A stretch of DNA of 64,000 bases, taken from assembly GCF_900142755.1 (NCBI RefSeq), contig NZ_FRCA01000015.1, forward strand, positions 22,739-86,738, in the 5' to 3' direction. Made by a program: the position numbers and the translations under genes. Below, in pieces: positions 31,539-40,407 of the stretch (positions within the stretch are counted from its first letter, which is position 1; each line of letters begins with the position of its first letter). The notes beneath the pieces were generated by a model. That model saw only the letters and a list, made by a program, of their open reading frames with translations, made no database searches and was not told the origin of the DNA. Origin of the DNA: Halomonas cupida. Its GTDB lineage: Bacteria; Pseudomonadota; Gammaproteobacteria; Pseudomonadales; Halomonadaceae.

Positions 31539-34220
31539 TCAGCCCTGAATGCTGAGCACCTCGATCAGGCGTTCACGAAGCTGCTGCTGGCGCTCGGGGT
31601 CGGTGAGCGGGTCCCCGCGCCGATCGGTGATGTAGAAGACGTCCTCGACGCGTTCGCCGAGAGTAGCAATCTTGGCGGCGGACAGGGAAATGCCCTGTTC
31701 GAGAAAGATGCCACCGACTCTGGCCAGCAGGCCTGGACGGTCAGGAGCGGTCAGCTCGAGCATGGTGCGATCGCTGCCCGGGTCCTGCTCGATGGCGACC
31801 TGAGTGGGGACCTTGAAGTGCTTGAGCTGGCGGGGAGTGTGCCGGGTCACGATGGTCGGATAGTCATCGGGGTCATCGAGCTCCTCGAACAGATGACGGC
31901 GAATCTCCTCCAGGCGTCCCGGGTCACGAATGGCGCGTCCCTGGTCATCAAGCACGATGAAGGTATTCAGCGTCCAGTCGTTGTTGGAGGTGGCAATGCG
32001 GGCATCATGGATCGACAGCCCGAGTTGTTCCATGGCGGCGGCAGTGGCTGCAAACAGGTTGTCGACCGCATGGGTGTGGATAAAGACCTTGGTGCCGCCT
32101 TCGGCCATGTCGGCAGTGGGGGCATTGATCAGGACCAGGGGAGGTGGTTGATTCTCATGGGCGAGGATTCCTTGGGTCTGCCACACCACTTCACTGGGCG
32201 CATACTGCAGGAAGAAGTCCTCGCCCAGGGATTGCCAAAGGGCATCGACCCGGGTCATGTCCTCGCCGATGACGCTGAGCAGGGAGCGAGCTTCCTCTCG
32301 GGTTTCGCGCACCCAGTCTTCCCGCTCCAGCGGGTTTTCGAGGCCTCGGCGCAACGCACGCCGCGCTTCGGTGTGCAACTGGCGCAGCAGCGATGCCCGC
32401 CAGCCGTTCCACAGGGTCGGGTTGGTGGCGTTGATATCGGCCACCGTCAGCACGTATAGATAGTCGAGGCGGGTTTCATCACCCACAGCAGCGGCGAAAT
32501 CACGAATCACGTCGGGATCGGTGATGTCGCGCTTCTGGGCGATCATCGACATCAGCAGATGGTTCTCCACCAACCAACTGAGTAGCCGGGTATCACGCTG
32601 GGTGATGCCATGGCTCTCGGCGAAGGCTTCGACATCCCGGGCCCCGATCAGTGAGTGATCACCACCACGGCCCTTGCCGATGTCATGAAAGAGTCCGGCG
32701 ATCCACAGGATGTCCATGCGAGGTAGCTGGTGAATCAGCGTTGCGGCGACCGGGAATTCGCGTTTGGCTTCGGGCTTGCGCATGCCGTGGAGGCACTTGA
32801 GAAGACGCAGGGTGTGGGCATCGACAGTGTAGATGTGGAACAGGTCGTGTTGCATCAACCCCACGGCCTGGCCGAATGCCGGCAGGTACTTGCCGAGCAC
32901 GCCATAACGGTTCATGCGCCTGAGCTGACGTGCCACATTGCCGTTGGAGCGCATCAATGCCATGAACAGCGCCTGGTGCTCGGGGTCATCGCGATACAGG
33001 TCGTCGATCAGGTGGCGGTGGTCGCGTATCAGGCGGATGGTGTCGGCACGCACACCCTCGATCTCGGGGTGCTCGGCCATGAGATAGAACAACTCGAGCA
33101 ACGCTGAGGGCTGGTTGCGGAACACCGCCCGTGAGCGGGCCTGGATATAGCCACCGGCGATCTCGAAGCGCTCGTTGAGAGGCGTGACTTCCAGCGGAAT
33201 GCGCGGCCGCAGGATCACTTCATCGAAGTGCTGCAGCAGCATGTCATTGAGTCCGGCCAGGGCCGTGACATGGCGGTAGTAGCGCTTCATGAACTGTTCC
33301 ACCGCGAGGCGCTCGGGAGTGTCGTGGTAACCGAACAGTTCGGCGATGGTGTTCTGGTGGTCGAACAGCAGGCGGTCTTCGGCGCGGCCGGTCAGCATGT
33401 GCAGGGCGTATCGGACCTGCCACAGGAAGGCCTGCCCCTGGCTGAGGATGCGATGCTCGGCATCGTTCATGAAGCCGCGGGCGACCACATCCTCGTAACT
33501 CTCGGTGTCGAAATGGCGCTTGGCGACCCAGCCGATCATCTGGATGTCGCGCAGACAACCCGGTGAGCTCTTGATATTGGGTTCGAGATGATACTCGGAG
33601 TTGTTGAAACGGTAGTGGCGCGAGATCTGTTCCTGCCACTTGGCCTCGAAGAAGCGGTCTGCGGGCCACATACGCTCCGGCGACAGTCGTTCGCGCATGG
33701 CCTGACGCAGGGGCTCCGGACCTGCCAGAGTGCGTGATTCGAGCAGGTTGGTGATGACTGTGACATCGGCTTCGGCTTCACGCTCGCAGTCGTTCAGTGA
33801 GCGCACGCTGTGACCGATCTCGAGACCGATGTCCCAAAGGAAGGTGATGAAGGTGGTCAGCCCCTCGCGATACGGCGTGTCGTCGTCGCTGGCGAGCAGG
33901 AACATCAGGTCGATATCGGAGTGGGGATGCAGCTCGCCGCGGCCATAACCACCGACCGCCAACAGCGCAACACCATCATCAAGCTCGGGATAACGCTGCC
34001 ATGCCATGGCCAGCAGCTGATCCATGCACCAGGCGCGCCCCCGCACCAGATCGCGAATATCGGTACCACTGAGGAAGCGTTCGTCCAGGCGAGCCTGGAT
34101 TTCCTTGAGCGCCCCCTTGAAGGGAGCGATCGGCGAGCGCTGGCCATCGAGTTGTTGCCGGAACTCGTCGAAGTCGAACAGCTCATGGTCCGGGGTGAAG
34201 CGATAGTGGTGCAGGAGCAT
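31539..34220 (-). CDS. glnD: Bifunctional uridylyltransferase/uridylyl-removing enzyme GlnD
   Basis: 893-residue nitrogen sensor that uridylylates PII when glutamine is low and removes UMP when it is high. It has an N-terminal nucleotidyltransferase domain with GGYGRGELHPHSDIDL, a central HD domain (LFHDIGKGRGGDHS) for uridylyl removal, and two C-terminal ACT domains (second: LTAPDRPGLLARVGGIFLEQ) that sense glutamine. It follows map by 6 bp. The usual downstream partner dapC is separated here by the Nudix and usher genes. Confidence 0.96.
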   Translation of the reverse strand: MLLHHYRFTPDHELFDFDEFRQQLDGQRSPIAPFKGALKEIQARLDERFLSGTDIRDLVRGRAWCMDQLLAMAWQRYPELDDGVALLAVGGYGRGELHPHSDIDLMFLLASDDDTPYREGLTTFITFLWDIGLEIGHSVRSLNDCEREAEADVTVITNLLESRTLAGPEPLRQAMRERLSPERMWPADRFFEAKWQEQISRHYRFNNSEYHLEPNIKSSPGCLRDIQMIGWVAKRHFDTESYEDVVARGFMNDAEHRILSQGQAFLWQVRYALHMLTGRAEDRLLFDHQNTIAELFGYHDTPERLAVEQFMKRYYRHVTALAGLNDMLLQHFDEVILRPRIPLEVTPLNERFEIAGGYIQARSRAVFRNQPSALLELFYLMAEHPEIEGVRADTIRLIRDHRHLIDDLYRDDPEHQALFMALMRSNGNVARQLRRMNRYGVLGKYLPAFGQAVGLMQHDLFHIYTVDAHTLRLLKCLHGMRKPEAKREFPVAATLIHQLPRMDILWIAGLFHDIGKGRGGDHSLIGARDVEAFAESHGITQRDTRLLSWLVENHLLMSMIAQKRDITDPDVIRDFAAAVGDETRLDYLYVLTVADINATNPTLWNGWRASLLRQLHTEARRALRRGLENPLEREDWVRETREEARSLLSVIGEDMTRVDALWQSLGEDFFLQYAPSEVVWQTQGILAHENQPPPLVLINAPTADMAEGGTKVFIHTHAVDNLFAATAAAMEQLGLSIHDARIATSNNDWTLNTFIVLDDQGRAIRDPGRLEEIRRHLFEELDDPDDYPTIVTRHTPRQLKHFKVPTQVAIEQDPGSDRTMLELTAPDRPGLLARVGGIFLEQGISLSAAKIATLGERVEDVFYITDRRGDPLTDPERQQQLRERLIEVLSIQG

Positions 34221-34226
34221 GGAGGA

Positions 34227-35018
34227 TCAGCGCTCGAGGAAGGACAGGTCTTCATCGGAACGGGCAGTCAGTACCTCCACACCCGTTTCGGTGACCAGTA
34301 GCGTGTGCTCCCACTGTGCGGTCAGGCTCCTGTCCCTGGTCACGGCGGTCCAGCCGTCGCGCAGGACCTTGGTACGATGGTCGCCGACATTGATCATCGG
34401 TTCGATGGTGAAGCACATTCCCGCCTTGAGCTCGATGTCCGCTTCGGGAGCATAACCGTCATAGTGAAGAACCTGAGGGTCCTCGTGGAAACCTGCACCG
34501 ATACCATGGCCGCAGAAATCCTGAACCACCGAGTAGCCGTTGGCGTCGGCATGGTGCTCGATGACACGGGCCAGTTCCGACAGGCGCACGCCGGGGCGCA
34601 CCAATGCCATGCTCTTGTACAGGCATTCCTGAGTGACGCGGCACAGGCGCTCGCCCTGGATGGTGTCGCCGATGATGAACATCATGCTCGAGTCGCCGTG
34701 ATAACCGGCCGCGGTCTTGACGGTGATATCGATGTTCATGATATCGCCTTTCTTGAGCTTCTTGCCGTCATCGGGAATGCCGTGGCAGACCACGTGATTG
34801 ATCGAGGTGCAGATCGACTTCGGGAAACCGTGATAATTGAGCGGTGCGGGCGTGGACCCCAGCTCGTTGACGATATAGTCGTGGCACAGATGGTCAAGGT
34901 GGCCAGTGCTGACGCCAGCAACAACATGGGGCGTGAGCATCTCGAATACGCTGGCGGCCTGGCGGCCCGCTTCGCGCATCAATTCGATTTCTTCGGCTGT
35001 CTTGATGGGTACGTTCAT
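34227..35018 (-). CDS. map: Methionine aminopeptidase type I
   Basis: 263-residue metalloenzyme removing the initiator Met co-translationally. Metal ligands are in DITVKTAAGYHGDSS (Asp pair), CGHGIGAGFHEDP (His), FTIEPMIN (Glu) and QWEHTLLVT (Glu). ATG 35018 (MNVPIKTAEEIELM) is the conserved start; the open frame upstream to 35177 is low-complexity and not family-like. It is divergent from rpsB, the conserved map/rpsB arrangement. Confidence 0.96.
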   Translation of the reverse strand: MNVPIKTAEEIELMREAGRQAASVFEMLTPHVVAGVSTGHLDHLCHDYIVNELGSTPAPLNYHGFPKSICTSINHVVCHGIPDDGKKLKKGDIMNIDITVKTAAGYHGDSSMMFIIGDTIQGERLCRVTQECLYKSMALVRPGVRLSELARVIEHHADANGYSVVQDFCGHGIGAGFHEDPQVLHYDGYAPEADIELKAGMCFTIEPMINVGDHRTKVLRDGWTAVTRDRSLTAQWEHTLLVTETGVEVLTARSDEDLSFLER

Positions 35019-35194
35019 GGAATCTCGGTCTGGAAGGAAAACAGAAGCCGTGGCACTGCACTGAGCGATAGCCTGCCGGGCTGGCCTTCGCTGAAGCGCC
35101 TGACGACCCCGCCGAGGCCCGGTATCCGGGGCAGAAATGCAGCGGAGGCTGCGCGGTGCGTCAACCTGCGCACTCATCCAGGACGTCTGGCGAC

Positions 35195-35223
35195 TTCAAC
35201 TTGAAGGCTATCCATGGTATAAA
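35195..35223 (+). promoter_or_regulatory. Candidate rpsB-tsf promoter
   Basis: TTCAAC (35195-35200), 17-bp spacer, TATAAA (35218-35223) with TGG just before it, an extended -10. The -35 match is weak, but the extended -10 compensates. This leaves a ~235-nt leader before rpsB. Confidence 0.5.
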
Positions 35224-35465
35224 GCTGCGCGCTTTCCTGCAATCGCCATTCACCTGCGGATCATTCTGTTCGGGCCTTATATGCCGACAACCGAAGATTC
35301 GCGGTGTCGTCAACAGGAAATCGTTGAACCAGGGCGATCAATGGTGGTCGCCCAGCCTTGAAAACACACACGTACCGTCACATGGTCCCGGGTGCCGTTG
35401 ATTTGCGTCAATGGTCGGATCCATGGGGTATGTGGAGGCCTAACCCGATATTTCAGGAGTCATCC
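35224..35465 (+). promoter_or_regulatory. Long rpsB 5' leader, possible S2 autoregulatory RNA
   Basis: About 235 nt of untranslated leader between the presumed rpsB promoter and ATG 35466. It contains GGGCGA/TCGCCC pairing (about 35333-35354) and other GC-rich inverted segments. In E. coli the map-rpsB gap holds the S2 leader (t44) element; here the equivalent is inferred from position, not from a matched consensus. No gene seen. Confidence 0.35.
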
Positions 35466-36221
35466 ATGGCACACGTCAATATGCGTGACCTGCTCAAGGC
35501 AGGCGCACACTTCGGTCACCAGACCCGTTACTGGAACCCGAAGATGGGCAAGTACATCTTCGGCGCTCGTAACAAGATTCACATCATCAACCTTGAGCAT
35601 ACCCTTCCTGCGCTCAATGAAGCGATTGATGTGGTCGAGAAGATGGCCGCTTCCAACAACAAGATCATGTTCGTCGGCACCAAGCGCAGTGCGAGCAAGA
35701 TCATCAAGGAAGAAGCGACCCGTGCTGGTCAGCCGTTCGTCAACCACCGCTGGCTCGGCGGTATGCTGACGAACTACAAGACCATCCGTCAGTCCATCAA
35801 GCGTCTGCGTGATCTCGAGACCATGCAGGGCGACGGCACTTTCGAGAAGCTGACCAAGAAAGAAGTCCTGATGGCTACCCGCGAGCAGGAAAAGCTCGAG
35901 CGTTCCATCGGTGGTATCAAGGAAATGGGCGGTCTGCCGGACGCGATGTTCGTGATCGATGTCGATCATGAGCGCATTGCCATCAACGAAGCCAACAAGC
36001 TGGGTATCCCGGTTATCGGCATCGTTGATACCAACTCCGATCCGGACGGCGTTGACTACGTGATCCCGGGCAACGATGACTCCATCCGCGCCATCCAGAT
36101 CTACGTCAAGGCTATCGCTGACGCCTGTGGTCGTGCGAAGGAAGGTCGTCCCGACGAGTTTGTCGAAGTGACCGAAAGCAGTGAAAGCAGTGAAGGCGAC
36201 ACCGCCGCTGCTGCCGAGTAA
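35466..36221 (+). CDS. rpsB: 30S ribosomal protein S2
   Basis: 251-residue S2, starting MAHVNMRDLLKAGAHFGHQT with the conserved WNPKMGKYIFGARNKIHI and VNHRWLGGMLTNYKTI segments and an acidic Ser/Glu C-terminal tail. ATG 35466 is fixed by CAGGAGTC; the open frame extends to 35358. First gene of the rpsB-tsf-pyrH-frr run. Confidence 0.97.
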   Translation: MAHVNMRDLLKAGAHFGHQTRYWNPKMGKYIFGARNKIHIINLEHTLPALNEAIDVVEKMAASNNKIMFVGTKRSASKIIKEEATRAGQPFVNHRWLGGMLTNYKTIRQSIKRLRDLETMQGDGTFEKLTKKEVLMATREQEKLERSIGGIKEMGGLPDAMFVIDVDHERIAINEANKLGIPVIGIVDTNSDPDGVDYVIPGNDDSIRAIQIYVKAIADACGRAKEGRPDEFVEVTESSESSEGDTAAAAE

Positions 36222-36276
36222 TCTTCGGCCCGCCTGGGCCAGCCGGTCGCGTCAGCGACCTCCGCCGGACAGGCGC

Positions 36277-36300
36277 AAAAGGGGGCCGAGGCCCCCTTTT
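36277..36300 (+). terminator. Intrinsic terminator between rpsB and tsf
   Basis: AAAAGGGGGCC (36277-36287) and GGCCCCCTTTT (36290-36300) form an 11-base inverted repeat, in practice a 10-bp stem closing a CGAG loop, followed by CTCTACTTTC. It looks like a complete intrinsic terminator or attenuator and would lower tsf expression relative to rpsB. Confidence 0.8.
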
Positions 36301-36440
36301 CTCTACTTTCAGGCCGCGGGTGTATGTCTCCCCGCGACTTGAGGAAGCACTGGCCGGGCCGCCCGCAGTGATTCGTCTGCCGGCATTCGAGCCATGTTTC
36401 CCTAACCGACACCAAGGTCGAACCACTAGAGGTGAATACC

Positions 36441-37310
36441 ATGGCAGCTATCAGCGCCTCCCAGGTCAAGGAACTGCGCGAGCGTACCGGTCTCGGCATG
36501 ATGGAGTGCAAGAAGGCACTCACCGAAGCTGACGGTGATATCGAGCGTGCGATCGACGACCTGCGCAAGAACTCCGGTCTCAAGGCCGCCAAGAAGGCGG
36601 GCCGTACTGCCGCTGAAGGCGTGGTCGTGACGCGTGTTGCCGAAGACGGCAGCTACGGCGTGATGGTCGAGATCAACTCCGAGACTGACTTCGTCGCTCG
36701 TGACGACAACTTCAAGGCGTTCGCCGACAAGGTTGCCGATGCCTTCTTCGCCGCGAAGAGCGAAGACGTGGCCGCCGTGACCAGCGGAGAGCTGGAAACT
36801 GCTCGCGAGCAGCTGGTCCAGAAGATCGGTGAGAACATCGGCGTGCGTCGTGCTGCGGTGGTCAACGCCAGCGAAGGCAACCTGGTGGGTGCCTACGTTC
36901 ACGGTGGCCGTATCGGCGTGCTGACCGTGCTCACCGGTGGTACTCAGGAAGCCGCCAAGGACGTGTCCATGCACGTTGCTGCGATCAACCCGGCCGTGGC
37001 CCGTCCGGAAGATATGCCGCAGTCCCAGTTGGATGCCGAGAAGGACGTCATCCTTGCTCAGCCCGATATGGCCGGCAAGCCTGCGCAGATCGCCGAGAAG
37101 ATGGTTGAAGGCCGTCTGAAGAAGTACCTCGCCGAGAACAGCCTGACCGAGCAGGCCTTCGTCAAGGACCCCAACGTTACCGTTGCCGAATTCGTCAAGG
37201 CTGCTGGTGGTGAAGTGGTCGGCTTTACCCGCTTCGAGGTGGGTGAAGGCATCGAGAAGGAAGAAGTCGACTTCGCGAAGGAAGTTATGGAACAGGCCAA
37301 GCGTAGCTGA
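36441..37310 (+). CDS. tsf: Elongation factor Ts
   Basis: Guanine-nucleotide exchange factor for EF-Tu, 289 residues. The N-terminal UBA-like domain is AAISASQVKELRERTGLGMM with MECKKALTEADGD, and the core has EINSETDFVARDDNF, the EF-Tu contact motif containing TDFV. ATG 36441 has AGAGGTGAA upstream. It follows rpsB across a 219-bp gap with a terminator-like hairpin. Confidence 0.97.
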   Translation: MAAISASQVKELRERTGLGMMECKKALTEADGDIERAIDDLRKNSGLKAAKKAGRTAAEGVVVTRVAEDGSYGVMVEINSETDFVARDDNFKAFADKVADAFFAAKSEDVAAVTSGELETAREQLVQKIGENIGVRRAAVVNASEGNLVGAYVHGGRIGVLTVLTGGTQEAAKDVSMHVAAINPAVARPEDMPQSQLDAEKDVILAQPDMAGKPAQIAEKMVEGRLKKYLAENSLTEQAFVKDPNVTVAEFVKAAGGEVVGFTRFEVGEGIEKEEVDFAKEVMEQAKRS

Positions 37311-37334
37311 GGTCAGAAGTTCCAGTGTGTTGAT

Positions 37335-37362
37335 GATGGCGTGCGCGAGAGCGCACGCCATC
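37335..37362 (+). other. Perfect GNRA-loop hairpin between tsf and pyrH
   Basis: 12-bp perfect stem GATGGCGTGCGC (37335-37346) / GCGCACGCCATC (37351-37362) capped by a GAGA tetraloop, with no T-tract after it. It may be an RNA-stabilising or processing structure rather than an intrinsic terminator. Confidence 0.55.
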
Positions 37363-37420
37363 GTGTATGTGACAGAGGTCGGTATGGCCGACCGAGCACA
37401 GCCAGAAGCGGAGACATACC

Positions 37421-38188
37421 ATGAGTAGCGCCGACTCTACCCCACTTGCCAGGCCCGACAAGCCACGCGCTGATGTATCGAAGTACAAGCGGATTCTGTT
37501 GAAGTTGTCCGGAGAGGCACTGACAGGCGATGCGGAGTTCGGTATCGACCCCAAGGTGCTGGATCGCATGGCGCTCGAGATCGGGCAACTGGTGGGAATC
37601 GGTGTTCAGGTGGGCATCGTGATTGGCGGTGGTAACCTGTTCCGGGGTGCTGCACTGCATGAAGCGGGCATGGAAAGGGTCACCGGCGACCACATGGGCA
37701 TGCTGGCAACAGTGATGAATGCCCTGGCGATGCGTGATGCGCTGGAACGCTCCAACATTCGTTCCCGGGTGATGTCAGCGATTCCCATGAGTGGCGTGGT
37801 GGAGCACTATGATCGTCGTACGGCGATTCGCTACCTCACCTCCGGGGACGTGGTACTGTTCTCTGCGGGTACCGGAAACCCCTTCTTCACCACGGATTCC
37901 GCCGCCTGCCTGCGTGGTATCGAGATCGATGCCGACGTGGTGGTCAAGGCCACCAAGGTGGATGGGGTCTACGACAAGGATCCGGTCAAGCACGCGGATG
38001 CCGTCAAGTACGATCAGCTGTCCTATGATGATGCCCTTGAGCAGAAGCTCGGGGTAATGGATTTGACCGCCATCTGCCTGGTACGTGACCATGACATGCC
38101 GGTCCGGGTCTTCAACATGAACAAGCCTGGCGCTTTGCTCAACCTGGTGGTAGGTGGCAAGGAAGGCACGCTGATTGATAGAGGGTAA
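37421..38188 (+). CDS. pyrH: Uridylate kinase
   Basis: Hexameric amino-acid-kinase-fold UMP kinase (UMP to UDP), 255 residues. Motifs: RILLKLSGEALTG at the start of the core, IGGGNLFRGA, SAGTGNPFFTTDSAA and VVKATKVDGVYDKDP. A short 20-residue N-terminal extension precedes the core. RBS CGGAGAC. The stop is 4 bp before the frr GTG, so the two genes are coupled. Confidence 0.96.
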   Translation: MSSADSTPLARPDKPRADVSKYKRILLKLSGEALTGDAEFGIDPKVLDRMALEIGQLVGIGVQVGIVIGGGNLFRGAALHEAGMERVTGDHMGMLATVMNALAMRDALERSNIRSRVMSAIPMSGVVEHYDRRTAIRYLTSGDVVLFSAGTGNPFFTTDSAACLRGIEIDADVVVKATKVDGVYDKDPVKHADAVKYDQLSYDDALEQKLGVMDLTAICLVRDHDMPVRVFNMNKPGALLNLVVGGKEGTLIDRG

Positions 38189-38192
38189 GATC

Positions 38193-38750
38193 GTGATCAA
38201 CGACATCAAGAAAGATGCAGAAGCGCGCATGAAGAAGAGCCTTGACGCTCTGCACCACAACTTCAACAAGATCCGTACCGGCCGTGCACATTCCAGCATT
38301 CTGGATTCCGTGCAGGTGGACTACTACGGCTCCAATGTGCCGATCAACCAGGTGGCTCAGATCAACACTGAGGATGCCCGCACGCTCGCCGTGATCCCTT
38401 GGGAACAGAACATGGTGCCCAAGGTCGAAAAGGCCATCATGACCTCCGATCTGGGACTCAACCCGTCGACCGCGGGTAATGTCATTCGGGTGCCGATGCC
38501 GATGCTCACCGAGGAGACTCGGAAGGGCTACATCAAGCAGGCACGCAGTGAAGCCGAGAACGCACGTGTCGCGGTGCGTAACGTGCGTCGTGATGCCAAC
38601 AACGACCTCAAGTCACTGCTCAAGGACAAGTCGATCTCCGAGGACGAGCAGCGTCAGGGCGAAGACGAAGTGCAGAAGCTCACTGATCGTTATGTGGCTG
38701 AAATCGACAAGGCGCTGAGTTCCAAGGAAGAGGACCTGATGCAGGTCTAA
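38193..38750 (+). CDS. frr: Ribosome recycling factor
   Basis: 185 residues, exactly the family length, which with GAGGGTAAG upstream picks GTG 38193 over a TTG at 38175. It starts MINDIKKDAEARMKKSLDAL; the KIRTGRAHSSILD signature is present and the C-terminal helix bundle is complete. It releases ribosomes from mRNA after termination, together with EF-G. Confidence 0.96.
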   Translation: MINDIKKDAEARMKKSLDALHHNFNKIRTGRAHSSILDSVQVDYYGSNVPINQVAQINTEDARTLAVIPWEQNMVPKVEKAIMTSDLGLNPSTAGNVIRVPMPMLTEETRKGYIKQARSEAENARVAVRNVRRDANNDLKSLLKDKSISEDEQRQGEDEVQKLTDRYVAEIDKALSSKEEDLMQV

Positions 38751-38785
38751 CACCGCTGATCCTGAAGGCTGATCTGCCGTGACCG

Positions 38786-38807
38786 TCCCGGGGCCTCGAC
38801 CCCGGGA
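38786..38807 (+). other. Hairpin between frr and uppS
   Basis: TCCCGGGG (38786-38793) / CCCCGGGA (38800-38807), loop CCTCGA. No T-run follows. It may act as a processing or attenuation structure within the frr-uppS transcript. Confidence 0.4.
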
Positions 38808-38834
38808 ACTGACTCAACCGCCTTGCGAGACACC

Positions 38835-39608
38835 ATGACGTCACAGTCATCTGACCATCTTCGCCCGCTGCCGGCAGATGCCAATCTTCCGCGCCACGTC
38901 GCTGTCATCATGGATGGCAACAATCGCTGGGCACGTGCCCGAGGCATGTCTGGAGTACGCGGTCACCATGCCGGCGTCGAGGCCGTACGTGCCGTGATTC
39001 GGCGTGCGGCGGAGAGGCGTATCGAGACGCTGACCCTGTTCGCCTTTTCCAGCGAGAACTGGAAACGCCCCGTGGCCGAGGTCAATGCCTTGATGGAGTT
39101 GTTCCTGATGGCGTTGAAGCGCGAGGTGAAGAAGCTTCATCAGCACGATATCCGCCTCTCCGTGATCGGTGATACCTCCGGTTTTTCCAATGCGATTCAG
39201 AAGCATATCCGCGAGGCAGAGGCGCTGACTCGCGACAACCGCGGGCTGCACCTGGCCATTGCGGCCAACTACGGTGGCCAATGGGACATCGCCCGGGCGG
39301 CACGCCATCTGGCAGAACAGGCAGCGGCTGGTGAGCTTGATCCGGCCAGTATTGATGAGCAGTCCTTTGGTCAGCAGCTCGGTCTGGCCGATGCAGCTCC
39401 GGTTGATCTGTGTATCCGTACCAGTGGTGAGCGTCGAATCTCCAACTTCCTGCTGTGGCAGCTGGCCTATGCAGAGCTCTATTTCACGCAGGTGCTGTGG
39501 CCTGATTTTGACGGCGAAGCCTTTGACGATGCGCTGGAGGACTTCTGCCAGCGCAAACGCCGTTTCGGCATGACTGACGAACAGATCGACGAGGCTCAGG
39601 GTGCTTAG
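38835..39608 (+). CDS. uppS: Undecaprenyl diphosphate synthase
   Basis: cis-Prenyltransferase making the C55 lipid carrier for peptidoglycan and O-antigen. The catalytic Asp is in VAVIMDGNNRWARARG; SSENWKRP, RISNFLLWQLAYAELYF and DLCIRTSGE are further family signatures. 257 residues from ATG 38835. Its end overlaps the cdsA GTG by 8 bp. Confidence 0.96.
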   Translation: MTSQSSDHLRPLPADANLPRHVAVIMDGNNRWARARGMSGVRGHHAGVEAVRAVIRRAAERRIETLTLFAFSSENWKRPVAEVNALMELFLMALKREVKKLHQHDIRLSVIGDTSGFSNAIQKHIREAEALTRDNRGLHLAIAANYGGQWDIARAARHLAEQAAAGELDPASIDEQSFGQQLGLADAAPVDLCIRTSGERRISNFLLWQLAYAELYFTQVLWPDFDGEAFDDALEDFCQRKRRFGMTDEQIDEAQGA

Positions 39609-40407
39609 GCAGAGAGTCATCACCGCCGCCTGGCTGGCGCCGCTGGCATTGCTCGGCCTGTTCGGCCTCGATGGCGCCTGGTTTGCCGTTTTCACGGCGG
39701 GTATCGTCATGCTTGCCGGCTGGGAGTGGGGCAATCTCGCCGGGTTGTTCGGGCAGGCGTCGCGAAGCCTGGTCGCCGTTGTTCTGGGGGCCATGATGCT
39801 GGGCCTGTGGCTGGGTGGCTTCGCCCAGTCCGGGGCCATTCTGGCCGTTGGTGGGCTGGGCTGGCTGGTCAACCTGTGGTGGGTGGTCGGCCACCCAAAG
39901 CGACAGGCGCAATGGTCATCCACCGCAGTGCGCCTGGCGATGGGCGCCTGGGTGCTGATCCCCACTTGGGTGGGCTTCAATGTCCTGCGCGACAATGGCG
40001 CAATCTGGTTGCTGTTTGTGCTGCTGGTCGTTTGGGGGGCCGATATCGGCGCCTACTTCTGCGGCCGGGCCTTCGGCCGCCGCAAGCTGGCTCCCAGTGT
40101 CAGTCCTGCCAAGTCCTGGGAAGGCGTCTATGGCGGCATGGCGGTGACTGCTGTGCTGGCGCTGGGCTTCGCGATGGCGCACCAGTGGAGTCCTGTCGCA
40201 ACACTGTTGCTGATCCTGCTGACGCTGCTGGTTACCATGGCCTCTGTGCTGGGTGATCTGCTGGAGAGCATGCTCAAGCGCTATCGTGGGATCAAGGATT
40301 CCAGTCAACTGCTCCCCGGCCACGGTGGAGTCATGGACCGTATCGATAGCTTGACCGCTGCGGTGCCATGTTTTGCGTTGTTCTTCTCGTGGTTGGTATC
40401 CGCATGA
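39601..40407 (+). CDS. cdsA: Phosphatidate cytidylyltransferase
   Basis: Inner-membrane enzyme making CDP-diacylglycerol from CTP and phosphatidate, the branch point of phospholipid synthesis. About seven to eight hydrophobic segments over 268 residues; the C-terminal signature KDSSQLLPGHGGVMDRIDSL is intact and SPAKSWEG precedes it. GTG 39601 overlaps uppS; the stop overlaps the dxr ATG (ATGA 40404-40407). Confidence 0.95.
   Translation: MLRQRVITAAWLAPLALLGLFGLDGAWFAVFTAGIVMLAGWEWGNLAGLFGQASRSLVAVVLGAMMLGLWLGGFAQSGAILAVGGLGWLVNLWWVVGHPKRQAQWSSTAVRLAMGAWVLIPTWVGFNVLRDNGAIWLLFVLLVVWGADIGAYFCGRAFGRRKLAPSVSPAKSWEGVYGGMAVTAVLALGFAMAHQWSPVATLLLILLTLLVTMASVLGDLLESMLKRYRGIKDSSQLLPGHGGVMDRIDSLTAAVPCFALFFSWLVSA

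Noticed and set aside
34305..35204. 299-codon open frame antisense to map
   Set aside because: Shadow of map extending into the promoter region, with no recognisable motif.
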